Positions 16,008 through 23,948 of a DNA stretch of 44,901 bases are shown here, one piece after another. The position numbers and the translations under genes were made by a program. The notes under the pieces were generated by a model. It saw nothing but the letters and a program-made list of their open reading frames with translations, was not told the DNA's origin and did not search any database. Positions within the stretch are counted from its first letter, which is position 1. The number at the start of each line of letters is the position of its first letter. Origin of the DNA: JAFDZV01 sp966128725 (GTDB lineage Bacteria > Bacteroidota > Ignavibacteria > OLB7). Location of the stretch: the NCBI GenBank assembly GCA_966128725.1, contig CBHYLN010000026.1:1-44901 (forward strand). Reading direction: 5' to 3'.

Positions 16008-19000
16008 TCAGGCGGTGGCGTTCTGAGCGCGCACGCGAAGCGCGCCACGAAGCTCCAGCAGCTCCGGGTCGGTTGGGTACAACGCCATCGCGCGATCCAC
16101 GATCGACAGTGCCGGGGCAACGTTCCCCTCGTACAGCAACCCGCGAGCAACATCAATCACGGCGTTGCGAAGGCGTCCCTCGAAATCCTTGCGCGCGGCC
16201 TCGAAGAACGATTCGGTGAGCGTTGGGAACGCGGTTTCCCCGCCGACAATCGAAAGCACCCTGGCCAGTGTCAGATGCGCGCGCATCATTGCACCACGCA
16301 CCAATGCCTCATCAACCTCGTTCATCAGTTCCGAAGCGTCCAGCAGGTCAACGCTTACGCGATGCAGATTCAGGCGCGGTGTTTCACCATCGGTGGTGAT
16401 CGCCTGCTGGCCCAGCATGTCGCGCAGGCGGTACACCGTGATGTTGACAACCTTCCGGGCCTGCTCGTGCGAGCCCTGATGGCCGGCCGCGATTCGCAGG
16501 AACTCGCGATGGCCCAGCGGCCGCTCCAGCATCTGGTCGGCAACCATCAGGCCCAGCATCGCCCGCAGGCGTGCGCCGCGCACGCGAACAAGTTCGCCGT
16601 TCGCGTTTTCAACGGCCACCGTTCCCAGCATCGTCAACCGGATACGGTGGGCGTTCGCGGTGGCCTCATTCTCGATGCGTGCCGCCTGCACCGCAACCGC
16701 CATGCCTTCGCGATCGGCTGGCCGCAGATGCTCGCCGTATCGCTCCAGCGCCGACTCGGCGCAGTGGATCAGCCCGTGTTGGAACAGCCAGTTCACGATT
16801 GCCCGCGCACCGGTGCCAACAAGTTCGGCGGTCTCCGTGCCGGCCGGCGTTGCGATGCCGTGCGTTGATACAAGCTTGATCGATGCGGCCACGGCGAATA
16901 CATCGTCGATACGGAGAATCGGCCGCTCGAGCGATTCGCGCAGCGCCGTTAACAGCGTGGTGTTGCCGCTGCCGGATTGCACGCCGTCCAGCGTCATCAC
17001 ACTGTGCAATGCCTGGAAACGTGCGTCGGCCATGGGCTCGTTCTCGGCCGGAAGTTTGGGAATTGTTTTCCCAATGCCGATCCCGTGCCCATCAAATTTT
17101 TCGGCCGGCTCATCGGCGCCAGGAGCCCCGTGTACGGAATCGAATTCCGGCGCCAGGCCAAGCAGATACCGAAGCTCGGGTGTCAACGCCGGCAACGATT
17201 CCGGGTATTGTTCAAGCACCGTTCGGACCAGATCGTGCCGGCCTCGCAACACACAGGCCATGGTCAGCATGAAACCCATGTTCAGACGAGCGCCCGCCAG
17301 CAACGATTCCGGCGTATCGGCCAGAACGGCCGCGGCCCTTGCCTGTATGTTGCTCAGGTCATGCTCCAGCACGGCTTCGGCTTCGATCAACGCCAGGCGC
17401 GTGTACACACCCGTGCGCTCAAGGCCCAGCCGATCGATCTGCGGCAGGCTGCGCAATGCCAACGCGCGAACTTCCTGCATCCTGCCGGTTGCCAACAGGA
17501 AGTGCAGCTTCGGCATGATGGCTGACATCGTGTCGTCGGGTATGCGGTCCAGTTGTTCGTACGATTCCATGCGGCGCTGCAACTCCTCCGGCGTGTTGAA
17601 CAGCAGCAGTTGCGCCGGAACGATCGTCTGCATCGCCATGATCCGCAGGCTCTCCGGCGTGGTTGGCAGTGCAAGCGTGGTATTCAGGCGCTGTTCAACG
17701 TCGCGGCCAAGGTCATGGTACTCCATCCGCCTCGCGAACTGCGCTACATCCCGCAGATACAGCACGTAGCTGCGGTGCGAGCGCAAATCCGGGAATTGCT
17801 CCACCAGCTCATGCACGCGGCTCCATACCTCCAGGCAGCGGTCCGGCTGGGTGCGCGTATACGCCCGATGGCGATGTGTCAGCGCCAATACATGCTGTGC
17901 CGCGGCGCGCGTGTCGGCCGGGTTTGCCGTAATGGTGAGGAACTGATCAACCAGCGTGAAATACGCATCGCTGTACTGCGCACGCCGCATCAACGAAAGC
18001 CGGCAACCAAGCACCTTGCACTTGATATCAACGCGTTCGCTGTCCGTCCAGGCGCGGCTGTCGGGGGCGTCCAGATCGAGCGATGACTCCAGCACGTCGG
18101 CGGCGTTAAACACCAGCGGGGCCAGCTCCCATTGCGGACCTTCGTCCAGCCGGTACGCGGTGCCGATTGCCCGCTCCACGCCGGCACGCACAAGGTCGAT
18201 CGGCAACGGGGCCGGCAGGCGCGTGGTGCCGAGAAGTTGAAAGGGAAGCACCGAATACAGCGGTGCATTGGCCACCACGGGTTGTGCCAACTGCGCGCGA
18301 TCGCACAGCCTGGTATGAACGAAGTGTTCGTGCAGCAGCGAATGCGCGAATGCCAACAGTGGGTAGTCGCTTGCGGGAAAATTGTCGCGCGAGCTGCCCA
18401 CAACAGGGGCCGGTGCCACGGGTGTGACCGTCAGGATGCCCTTCGCGATAAGCGCGGCGATGGAGCTTTCGGCATCCGCCATCAGAAGTGCCGCGGCTTC
18501 GCGGGCAAACATCTCGCCAAGGCCTGCGAACGCGCTTGCCGCCGCACACTCCTGCGCGTCCAGATGTGATGCCATGCGCGCGGCAAGTTCGGCTACGCCT
18601 GCTTCGATTCTCGTACGGAACGTATCGAGCTGCCCATCGGAGGCCGTGGTCGTGGAATCCAATTGGTGCGGCTCGGTGCTGCCCGGCTGCCACTGGCCAA
18701 GCGCTTCCGAAAGCGCCGCCACAATGGCCAGCGGGTTGCCGTGGGTGGCGTGCTCAAGGGCGGTGATAATCTCGGGGCTGCCGGTTTCGCCGAACAACGA
18801 GTTCCACATGGATGTTATCTCGGCCTTCGTAAGCCCGCCCAACAACAGCTCGGCCACCAGATAACGCTCAAGAATTCCGCGCGGCATCACATCCACGGTT
18901 CGCGCCGCGCATACCACCGATATGGCCTCATCGGCCAACGATTGCAATACCGTTGAACATTCGGCCAGCGCATCCTCGTTCAGCAGGTGGATGTCCTCCA

Positions 19001-19427
19001 GCACCAACACGGTTGGGCGCGTGCGTGCCAGGCGCTGCATGCATGTGATTACCGTGGAAAGCCGATCGTTGGGGATGCTGAACTCCTGACGCCAATCCTC
19101 GTTGGCCAGGCGGGCCAGCTCGGCGTGCAGTGCGGTGCGCGGTATCCCGATCTCCGGCTCGGCACCGAAGCGTACGTGCAGTACGGCGCCGTTGTCCGAA
19201 CGAATGAGCGCGACCACTTCATCGATCAATCGGCTTTTGCCGATCCCCGCCTCGCCCACCATCAGCAGTGCGCGCAGCGCCTGCGCCTCAAACGTGTCCT
19301 GCCAGAATCGAACCAGCCGATCCATCTCGGTCCGCCTTCCGGTAAACGGGAGACGGCCGCGTTCCTGGAAGTCGGCGAGTTGCGTGGAACGTAGCAGGTT
19401 CGGCATCGGCATATCAGAGGAGAACAT
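16008..19427 (-). CDS. Giant AAA-type ATPase / TPR regulator, paralogue with C-terminal SARP-like winged helix
   Basis: This protein of about 1139 residues shares the plan of the facing gene: RGRLPFTGRRTEMDRLV, Walker A GEAGIGKS (about residues 58-65), Walker B TVLVLEDIHLL, then a long alpha-helical region rich in Ala and Leu. From about residue 925 it has a SARP-type winged helix (RIRLTMLGTVAVEN, then KVVNITVYRLRDMLG) and a shortened BTAD-like helical end (NVAPALSIVDRAMALYPTDP). It lacks the last BTAD helices present in its paralogue. The start at 19427 was chosen because the upstream in-frame part has no counterpart in the paralogue; 19412 is also possible. A role as an ATP-dependent transcription regulator is inferred from domains; target genes and signal are unknown. 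Confidence 0.75.
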   Translation of the reverse strand: MFSSDMPMPNLLRSTQLADFQERGRLPFTGRRTEMDRLVRFWQDTFEAQALRALLMVGEAGIGKSRLIDEVVALIRSDNGAVLHVRFGAEPEIGIPRTALHAELARLANEDWRQEFSIPNDRLSTVITCMQRLARTRPTVLVLEDIHLLNEDALAECSTVLQSLADEAISVVCAARTVDVMPRGILERYLVAELLLGGLTKAEITSMWNSLFGETGSPEIITALEHATHGNPLAIVAALSEALGQWQPGSTEPHQLDSTTTASDGQLDTFRTRIEAGVAELAARMASHLDAQECAAASAFAGLGEMFAREAAALLMADAESSIAALIAKGILTVTPVAPAPVVGSSRDNFPASDYPLLAFAHSLLHEHFVHTRLCDRAQLAQPVVANAPLYSVLPFQLLGTTRLPAPLPIDLVRAGVERAIGTAYRLDEGPQWELAPLVFNAADVLESSLDLDAPDSRAWTDSERVDIKCKVLGCRLSLMRRAQYSDAYFTLVDQFLTITANPADTRAAAQHVLALTHRHRAYTRTQPDRCLEVWSRVHELVEQFPDLRSHRSYVLYLRDVAQFARRMEYHDLGRDVEQRLNTTLALPTTPESLRIMAMQTIVPAQLLLFNTPEELQRRMESYEQLDRIPDDTMSAIMPKLHFLLATGRMQEVRALALRSLPQIDRLGLERTGVYTRLALIEAEAVLEHDLSNIQARAAAVLADTPESLLAGARLNMGFMLTMACVLRGRHDLVRTVLEQYPESLPALTPELRYLLGLAPEFDSVHGAPGADEPAEKFDGHGIGIGKTIPKLPAENEPMADARFQALHSVMTLDGVQSGSGNTTLLTALRESLERPILRIDDVFAVAASIKLVSTHGIATPAGTETAELVGTGARAIVNWLFQHGLIHCAESALERYGEHLRPADREGMAVAVQAARIENEATANAHRIRLTMLGTVAVENANGELVRVRGARLRAMLGLMVADQMLERPLGHREFLRIAAGHQGSHEQARKVVNITVYRLRDMLGQQAITTDGETPRLNLHRVSVDLLDASELMNEVDEALVRGAMMRAHLTLARVLSIVGGETAFPTLTESFFEAARKDFEGRLRNAVIDVARGLLYEGNVAPALSIVDRAMALYPTDPELLELRGALRVRAQNATA

Positions 19428-19693
19428 CACCGGCACTGTTGGCCGTGGAAGCTGATGTATGTGAAGGAAGCACATTTGCTGTCACCATGCAAGTGTGGGA
19501 TAACATACACCTGTTGCGCTCGCCGGCCTGCTGAACGCACGTCCGCATGGGATGGTTCTGTGGTGAGCATCGGCCTGTATTTTTTTTGGAGAGTCTGGAA
19601 AATCATTGATTCTGATTGAAAAACGCGCATCCAGGCTGCAATCGCCCCGCGCGGATTGCGGGCTTTGAGTACGCTTTCGGGACATCGCCGCAA

Positions 19694-19701
19694 TATGTTT
19701 G
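19694..19701 (+). promoter_or_regulatory. Bacteroidota-type -7 box TATGTTTG
   Basis: TATGTTTG matches the TAnnTTTG -7 element of Bacteroidota promoters exactly. No clean TTTG lies at the usual 17-23 base distance upstream (a TTTG is 26 bases away), so the promoter is only a candidate. Transcription from here would enter the hairpin-rich leader of the gene at 20119. Confidence 0.35.
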
Positions 19702-19735
19702 CGCGTCGTTTCGATGACACTACACTGATTGAAGG

Positions 19736-19913
19736 GTCTTGCGTGTGGGGACACGTAAGACAGAAACACACCGCCACGAAGTAGGAGCAGAGAGGGGGGC
19801 GCCGAGAGGCATCCACATGCAGTGAGCGCCGGGTTGAACGAACCCGGCATTCAGGAAATTGGGGGAGAGCCGCGGGCGGCTCTGGGGTTCTTCGGGGCTC
19901 TGGGCCGCCCGCG
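19736..19913. ncRNA. Candidate structured RNA or leader
   Basis: Successive stems are: 19736-19761, an 11-bp stem from GTCTTGCGTGT to ACACGTAAGAC with a GGGG loop and one G-U pair; 19828-19848, GCCGGGTT/AACCCGGC; and two alternatives that share bases, AGAGCCG/CGGCTCT (19866-19872 with 19877-19883) and CGCGGGCGGC/GCCGCCCGCG (19871-19880 with 19904-19913). The last two cannot form together, as in switching leaders. The strand is not settled; the plus strand fits the candidate promoter. No known RNA family was recognised. Confidence 0.4.
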
Positions 19914-19951
19914 TGCTATGATTGCACCACGTATGCCGCAGTTGTTTCCGT

Positions 19952-19968
19952 ATATCGTTATACGATAT
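19952..19968. promoter_or_regulatory. Inverted repeat ATATCGT-TAT-ACGATAT
   Basis: A perfect 7-bp inverted repeat with a 3-base centre, AT-rich within a GC-rich region, about 150 bases upstream of the next gene. This is the form of a repressor operator; the protein that would bind is unknown. Confidence 0.4.
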
Positions 19969-20118
19969 GATGTGATGCCGGTGGCTTGCGGCGATGCCCG
20001 TCTTCGGTGATCCGCTTTGATGTTTACGCCCGGCGTGAATGTTCGGTGCATGCGCCAGATGAAAACCACCGACGTTTACCGATCCCGCCATCGTTGTCCA
20101 TTCGCTATCTTGGCCGCC

Positions 20119-21075
20119 ATGTCACGCTATCCCAAGGCCGATCTGTCGAACGTTCGGCTGATCTCGATCGATGATCGCCACAGCAAGGTGGCGCAGCAGG
20201 AGTGGGCACAGCCGTTCCAGCCAGGCGCGTCGTTCGCGGCGTTTGCCGATACCCTGCCCGACATTCTTGTTGCTCGCGATCTACGCCTGTTTGTTCAGCA
20301 CGTTGCCGATGCGGTGCGTACCGGCAAGCCCTTCATCCTGATGATGGGCGCGCATGTTGTGAAGGTGGGTTTGATCCCGATCGTGTGCGACCTTCTGGAG
20401 CAGGGAATCCTGAGCGGTGTGGCGATGAACTCCGCCGGCGCGATCCACGATTCGGAATCGTGCCTGTTTGGTGAAACCTCGGAGGACGTGGCCGCCACCA
20501 TTACCGACGGCACGTTCGGTATGTCGAAGCAGACCGGTGAGTTCATCAACGGCGCGCTTCGCGATGCCTACGCCTCGGGCGATCCGGAGATCGGGTTTGG
20601 CGAGGCGCTTGGCGAGCGACTGCTGGCAGCCGCGACGGGCCGGCCCTCGATCATGGCAACCTGTGTGCGCCTGGGCAAGCCGATCAGCGTGCATGCGGCA
20701 ATCGGTACGGATATCGTGCATCAGCAGCCCAGCATGAGCGGCGAGGCCACGGGCGAACTCTCCTTCCGCGACTTCCGGCTGTTATGCCACGAGGTACGCG
20801 ATCTTGCCGACGGCGGTGTTCTGATGAATGCCGGGTCGGCGGTGATTCTTCCCGAAGTATTCCTCAAGGCGCTTACCGTTGCGCGCAATCTTGGGGCTCA
20901 GGTGTTCAACTTCACAACGGCCAACTTCGACATGTTGCAGCACTATCGCCCCCGGGTGAATGTGGTGCAGCGCCCCACGCAGGACGGCGGTCGCGGCTTT
21001 TCCTTTACCGGCCATCATGAGATCATGATCCCGCTGGTTGCCGCGATGATCAAGGAACGGCTGGCGCGTTCCTGA
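20119..21075 (+). CDS. Conserved protein distantly like deoxyhypusine synthase, function unknown
   Basis: This protein of 318 residues belongs to a conserved bacterial family of unknown role that I recall as related to the deoxyhypusine synthase (DHS) fold. Characteristic segments are FILMMGAHVVKVGLIPIVCD, GVAMNSAGAIHDSES, FGETSEDVAATITDGTFGMS, PISVHAAIGTDIVHQ, GGVLMNAGSAVILPEVFLKA and FTGHHEIMIPL. The Gly-rich loops and the NSAGAIHD and GTDIVH motifs suggest a nucleotide-binding alpha/beta fold. I do not see the GGGxPKHH motif with the catalytic lysine of true DHS, so that activity is unlikely. The ATG at 20119 begins MSRYPKADLS; an upstream in-frame start at 20017 adds no conserved sequence. 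It stands alone behind a long structured leader region. Confidence 0.7.
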   Translation: MSRYPKADLSNVRLISIDDRHSKVAQQEWAQPFQPGASFAAFADTLPDILVARDLRLFVQHVADAVRTGKPFILMMGAHVVKVGLIPIVCDLLEQGILSGVAMNSAGAIHDSESCLFGETSEDVAATITDGTFGMSKQTGEFINGALRDAYASGDPEIGFGEALGERLLAAATGRPSIMATCVRLGKPISVHAAIGTDIVHQQPSMSGEATGELSFRDFRLLCHEVRDLADGGVLMNAGSAVILPEVFLKALTVARNLGAQVFNFTTANFDMLQHYRPRVNVVQRPTQDGGRGFSFTGHHEIMIPLVAAMIKERLARS

Positions 21076-21371
21076 ACAATCCGGAAGCGACATACGCTCC
21101 CGGCGTTCCCCTGCCGTCCAAATTCTCCAACAGGCGTACCCACTGCTTCACGACCACCGTGCGGACGGTGATTGTTGCGTGGATGGCATCCCGATGCCCA
21201 TCCGCCGGTATCCGTGTGCGAACGCACATGTTCGCGCAACTGAATTGGCGGCGTGCCCACGAATCGGTTCCAATTCTCGCCAAGTGCAGCTAATTTGGCG
21301 ACCCATCATCCCGCATCGAGGTCCAGTTAACCGAGGTCGTTTTTCGAATCCTAATAACGGGCGATTGCTCC

Positions 21372-23513
21372 ATGGCCAGTCGAATCGGAGCTGGACTCCT
21401 CCTCATGATTGCAACTGCGTGTGTCGGTGTTCGGGCCAGCGCGCAGCAGTGGATCGACTTTACCGACACACGGGCGGTACAGGCGCTGTATCAACGTGGC
21501 AGCGATGTGTGGATCGCGACATCCGGCGCGCTGATCCGATATCAGCCAGCCAACGGCAAGGCCGACTACTACTACCGATCGAATTCCGGTATCCCGCACA
21601 ACGTGGTCACGGCGTTCCTGGACGACGGGCCGAACGGTGTGTGGGTTGCCACCAACGGTGGGTTGGCGCACTTCAGCGGCGCGGAGTGGGTTACCTACAA
21701 CACCCACAACTCGGATATTCCATCCGACCAGATCACGTCGCTGTATCGTGCTCGCGACGGCAAACTGTGGGTGGGAACCTATTACAACGGGCTGGCCAGT
21801 TTCGATGGCACCACCTGGAAAACGTTTGCTACGGACAACTCGGATCTCCCGGACGACAACATCGCGGCCATCACCGGCGACGCCAGCGGTAATATCTGGA
21901 TCGCCACCAATGGCAAGGGAATCGTGCAGTACGACGGTACCACCTGGACCGCCTACAACGACGACAACGGGGCGATTGCTTCCAACTACGTTGCCGATAT
22001 CCTTGTTGACAGCCTTGGCCGGCTTTGGGCGGCCACGAAGCGCGGCGTTGCGATGTATAACGGGAATACGTGGTGGACGTTCGACAACTCCAACTCCAGC
22101 CTTCCTTCCAACGACATCGTTTCGATTGCGCTGTATCAGGATAGCACGGTCTGGGCCGCGGCTGCATCGAAGGGCGTTGCCAAGTTCAGCGGCGGAAGCT
22201 GGACGGCATTTACTACGGCGACGTCCGGGTTTCCCGACGTATCGATCAACGATATTCTGATCGGCACCGACGGCACGCCATGGGTTGCGACCGCCAATGG
22301 TGTGTACGCGCACAGCGGCGATGCGTGGGGGCATGTAGCAACCGAGACACTTCCGTTCGGCGGCAATTCCATCAGCGCGGTATGCTTCGATCCATCGGGC
22401 CACCTGTGGGTTGGCTCCGGATACTTTGGCGCGGCGCAGCTTTCCGGTTCGCAGTGGACGCGGTTTTCGTCGGAAGGGGATGTGCTTCCATCAACCACCG
22501 TACGCTCGCTTGCTTCCGACTCGCGTTCCCGCATCTACGTCGGCACCTCGAGCGGGCTGGCCGTGTACAACAATGGTGCGTGGGAAAAATACACGGCCGA
22601 CAATTCCATTGTCCGTTTCCCCGTGAACGCAACGGCCGTGGACAGCTCCGGATCGCTGTGGGTAGGCACCGATGGTGACGGCCTGAAGGTGCTGGCCGAT
22701 GGTAATTGGATGAGCTACGATCAGTTGGGCGCGAAGATCCCCTCGGACTTCATCACGGCCATCGCCGCCGACAAGAACGGCCGTGTGTGGGTTGGCACGC
22801 AGAGCGGTATTGCCCGCTACAGCGACAACACATGGGTCAACATCACGTCGGCGAATTCGGCGCTGCCGGATGGCGCGGTAACGGCCCTGTGCGCGGACCG
22901 CGACGGCAATGTGTGGGCCGGCACCGAACAGGGTGGCCTTGCCGAATATTCCAACGGCAACTGGACGGTGTTTAACACCGGGAACTCGGCCATCACCTCC
23001 AACGAGGTGCGCGCAGTGGTGCGCGATCACTACGGCAATGTGTGGGTTGGTACCACCCAGGGCCTTTCGCGGTTCGATGGCTCGGCATGGCATGCCTATT
23101 CGATCTACGACTCGCGGCTTCCGGATAACATGATCACGTCGTTGGCGGTGGATCGTCACGGCAACCTTGCGATTGGCATGTCGGTTGGCGGCGCTGCGCT
23201 GTTCAACGAACGCGGCATCACCAGCGGCGTAACCGCTGGCCCGGTAGCGCCGGTGCTGGAGCTTTCCTGTGCCGCCGCCCCGAACCCCACAGCCGGCGCT
23301 GTTGCCTTCACTGTTGAATCGCGGACCGGTTGCGATGCGGTGCTCGATATCGTGACGCTTGATGGTCGTATCGTAGCCACGCCGTATCGCGGCGCGCTGC
23401 GTGCCGGGCGCGTTGCGATAACCTGGGATGCTTCGTCGCTTGCCTCGGGCACGTACTTCTATCGTCTGCGCGCCGGCGCCTTTGTTGCCGGCGGGAAGCT
23501 CCAGGTTCGCTGA
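21372..23513 (+). CDS. Secreted double beta-propeller protein with T9SS sorting domain
   Basis: This 713-residue protein has a signal peptide (GLLLMIATACVGVRASA, cleavage before QQWIDF) and then about 14 repeats of some 43 residues of the two-component-regulator propeller type (Reg_prop), each with a motif such as GKLWVGTYYNGLASFDGTTW. Counting the W-V-G-T-like strands gives 14, which would make two seven-bladed propellers. The last 80 residues form a type A T9SS sorting domain: AAPNPTAGAVAFTVES near its start and SGTYFYRLRAG with a final GGKLQVR. The protein should be exported by Sec and then by T9SS to the surface or medium. In regulators these propellers sense ligands, but here no kinase part exists. 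It has a strong terminator. Binding partner unknown. Confidence 0.88.
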   Translation: MASRIGAGLLLMIATACVGVRASAQQWIDFTDTRAVQALYQRGSDVWIATSGALIRYQPANGKADYYYRSNSGIPHNVVTAFLDDGPNGVWVATNGGLAHFSGAEWVTYNTHNSDIPSDQITSLYRARDGKLWVGTYYNGLASFDGTTWKTFATDNSDLPDDNIAAITGDASGNIWIATNGKGIVQYDGTTWTAYNDDNGAIASNYVADILVDSLGRLWAATKRGVAMYNGNTWWTFDNSNSSLPSNDIVSIALYQDSTVWAAAASKGVAKFSGGSWTAFTTATSGFPDVSINDILIGTDGTPWVATANGVYAHSGDAWGHVATETLPFGGNSISAVCFDPSGHLWVGSGYFGAAQLSGSQWTRFSSEGDVLPSTTVRSLASDSRSRIYVGTSSGLAVYNNGAWEKYTADNSIVRFPVNATAVDSSGSLWVGTDGDGLKVLADGNWMSYDQLGAKIPSDFITAIAADKNGRVWVGTQSGIARYSDNTWVNITSANSALPDGAVTALCADRDGNVWAGTEQGGLAEYSNGNWTVFNTGNSAITSNEVRAVVRDHYGNVWVGTTQGLSRFDGSAWHAYSIYDSRLPDNMITSLAVDRHGNLAIGMSVGGAALFNERGITSGVTAGPVAPVLELSCAAAPNPTAGAVAFTVESRTGCDAVLDIVTLDGRIVATPYRGALRAGRVAITWDASSLASGTYFYRLRAGAFVAGGKLQVR

Positions 23514-23566
23514 GCGTTTCCCGCTTGTGCGCCGATTGCGGCACGCTGCCGCTTACGTAAAAACCT

Positions 23567-23610
23567 GCGGGGGCCATCGCTGGAAGGCGGTGGTCCCCGC
23601 TTCAATTTTC
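23567..23610 (+). terminator. Strong intrinsic terminator of the propeller gene
   Basis: GCGGGGGCCATCGC (23567-23580) pairs along 14 bp, with two G-U pairs, with GCGGTGGTCCCCGC (23587-23600) around TGGAAG, followed by TTCAATTTTC. It lies 54 bases after the stop of the rightward gene. Confidence 0.85.
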
Positions 23611-23678
23611 TGGAGAGGGGGAGTCCGCGCGGGCCATTCCATGGGCCTGATCGGGAATTGTTCGGATGGGCAGTGCTG

Positions 23679-23716
23679 AAAAAAGGTCGGCGGTCTGGGA
23701 CATGCCCAAACCGCCG
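23679..23716 (-). terminator. Intrinsic terminator facing leftward
   Basis: On the minus strand CGGCGGTTTGGG (23716-23705) pairs with CCCAGACCGCCG (23699-23688), with one G-U pair, followed by ACCTTTTTTC. It would stop transcripts from the leftward sugar dehydrogenase gene that ends at 23949. Confidence 0.8.
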
Positions 23717-23726
23717 CCGCGTTGCC

Positions 23727-23931
23727 GACATGGGGCGTAGCCACATGCTCCCATGTCTCAACTGATGATCCATGTACGCGGGTTGCCCGGCTGATAACAA
23801 TGCACAGTGTCATCGTTGCCATCGGCTCTCCGGCCCGCCTATCAGCCAGCGTCCCCGGAAGGATACCCTTCTTCAAGGGTTCGTTGGGCCGCCGTGCAAC
23901 ACCACAGCCATTGAACCGGCCGTGGTGTTGC
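23727..23931. other. Cluster of three further hairpins in the convergent spacer
   Basis: GACATGGG/CCCATGTC (23727-23757), ACCCTT-CTTC-AAGGGT (23865-23880) and GCAACACCAC/GTGGTGTTGC (23896-23931) lie between the leftward gene and its T-tailed terminator. No coding frame is supported in the 435-base spacer 23514-23948. Confidence 0.6.
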
Positions 23932-23948
23932 CGCACGTCAACTGATTG

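Larger units (their letters stand above)
19428..20118. other. Long non-coding divergent region with many hairpins
   Basis: No protein gene is supported in these 691 bases. The right half holds a promoter-like box and a row of strong stems listed separately. The left part has a T-run at about 19578-19585 and a 6-bp stem at 19638-19659 (GCAATC/GATTGC). Both neighbours read away from this region, so it must hold their promoters. Confidence 0.6.

Noticed and set aside
20119..21075. Naming the gene as a true deoxyhypusine synthase
   Set aside because: The catalytic lysine motif of that enzyme is not seen, and bacteria lack its usual protein substrate.
21076..21371. Structured RNA between 20119 gene and propeller gene
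   Set aside because: Short stems exist (CACCGT/ACGGTG and TGTGCG/CGCACA) but they are 6 bp each, unlinked, and expected at this GC content.
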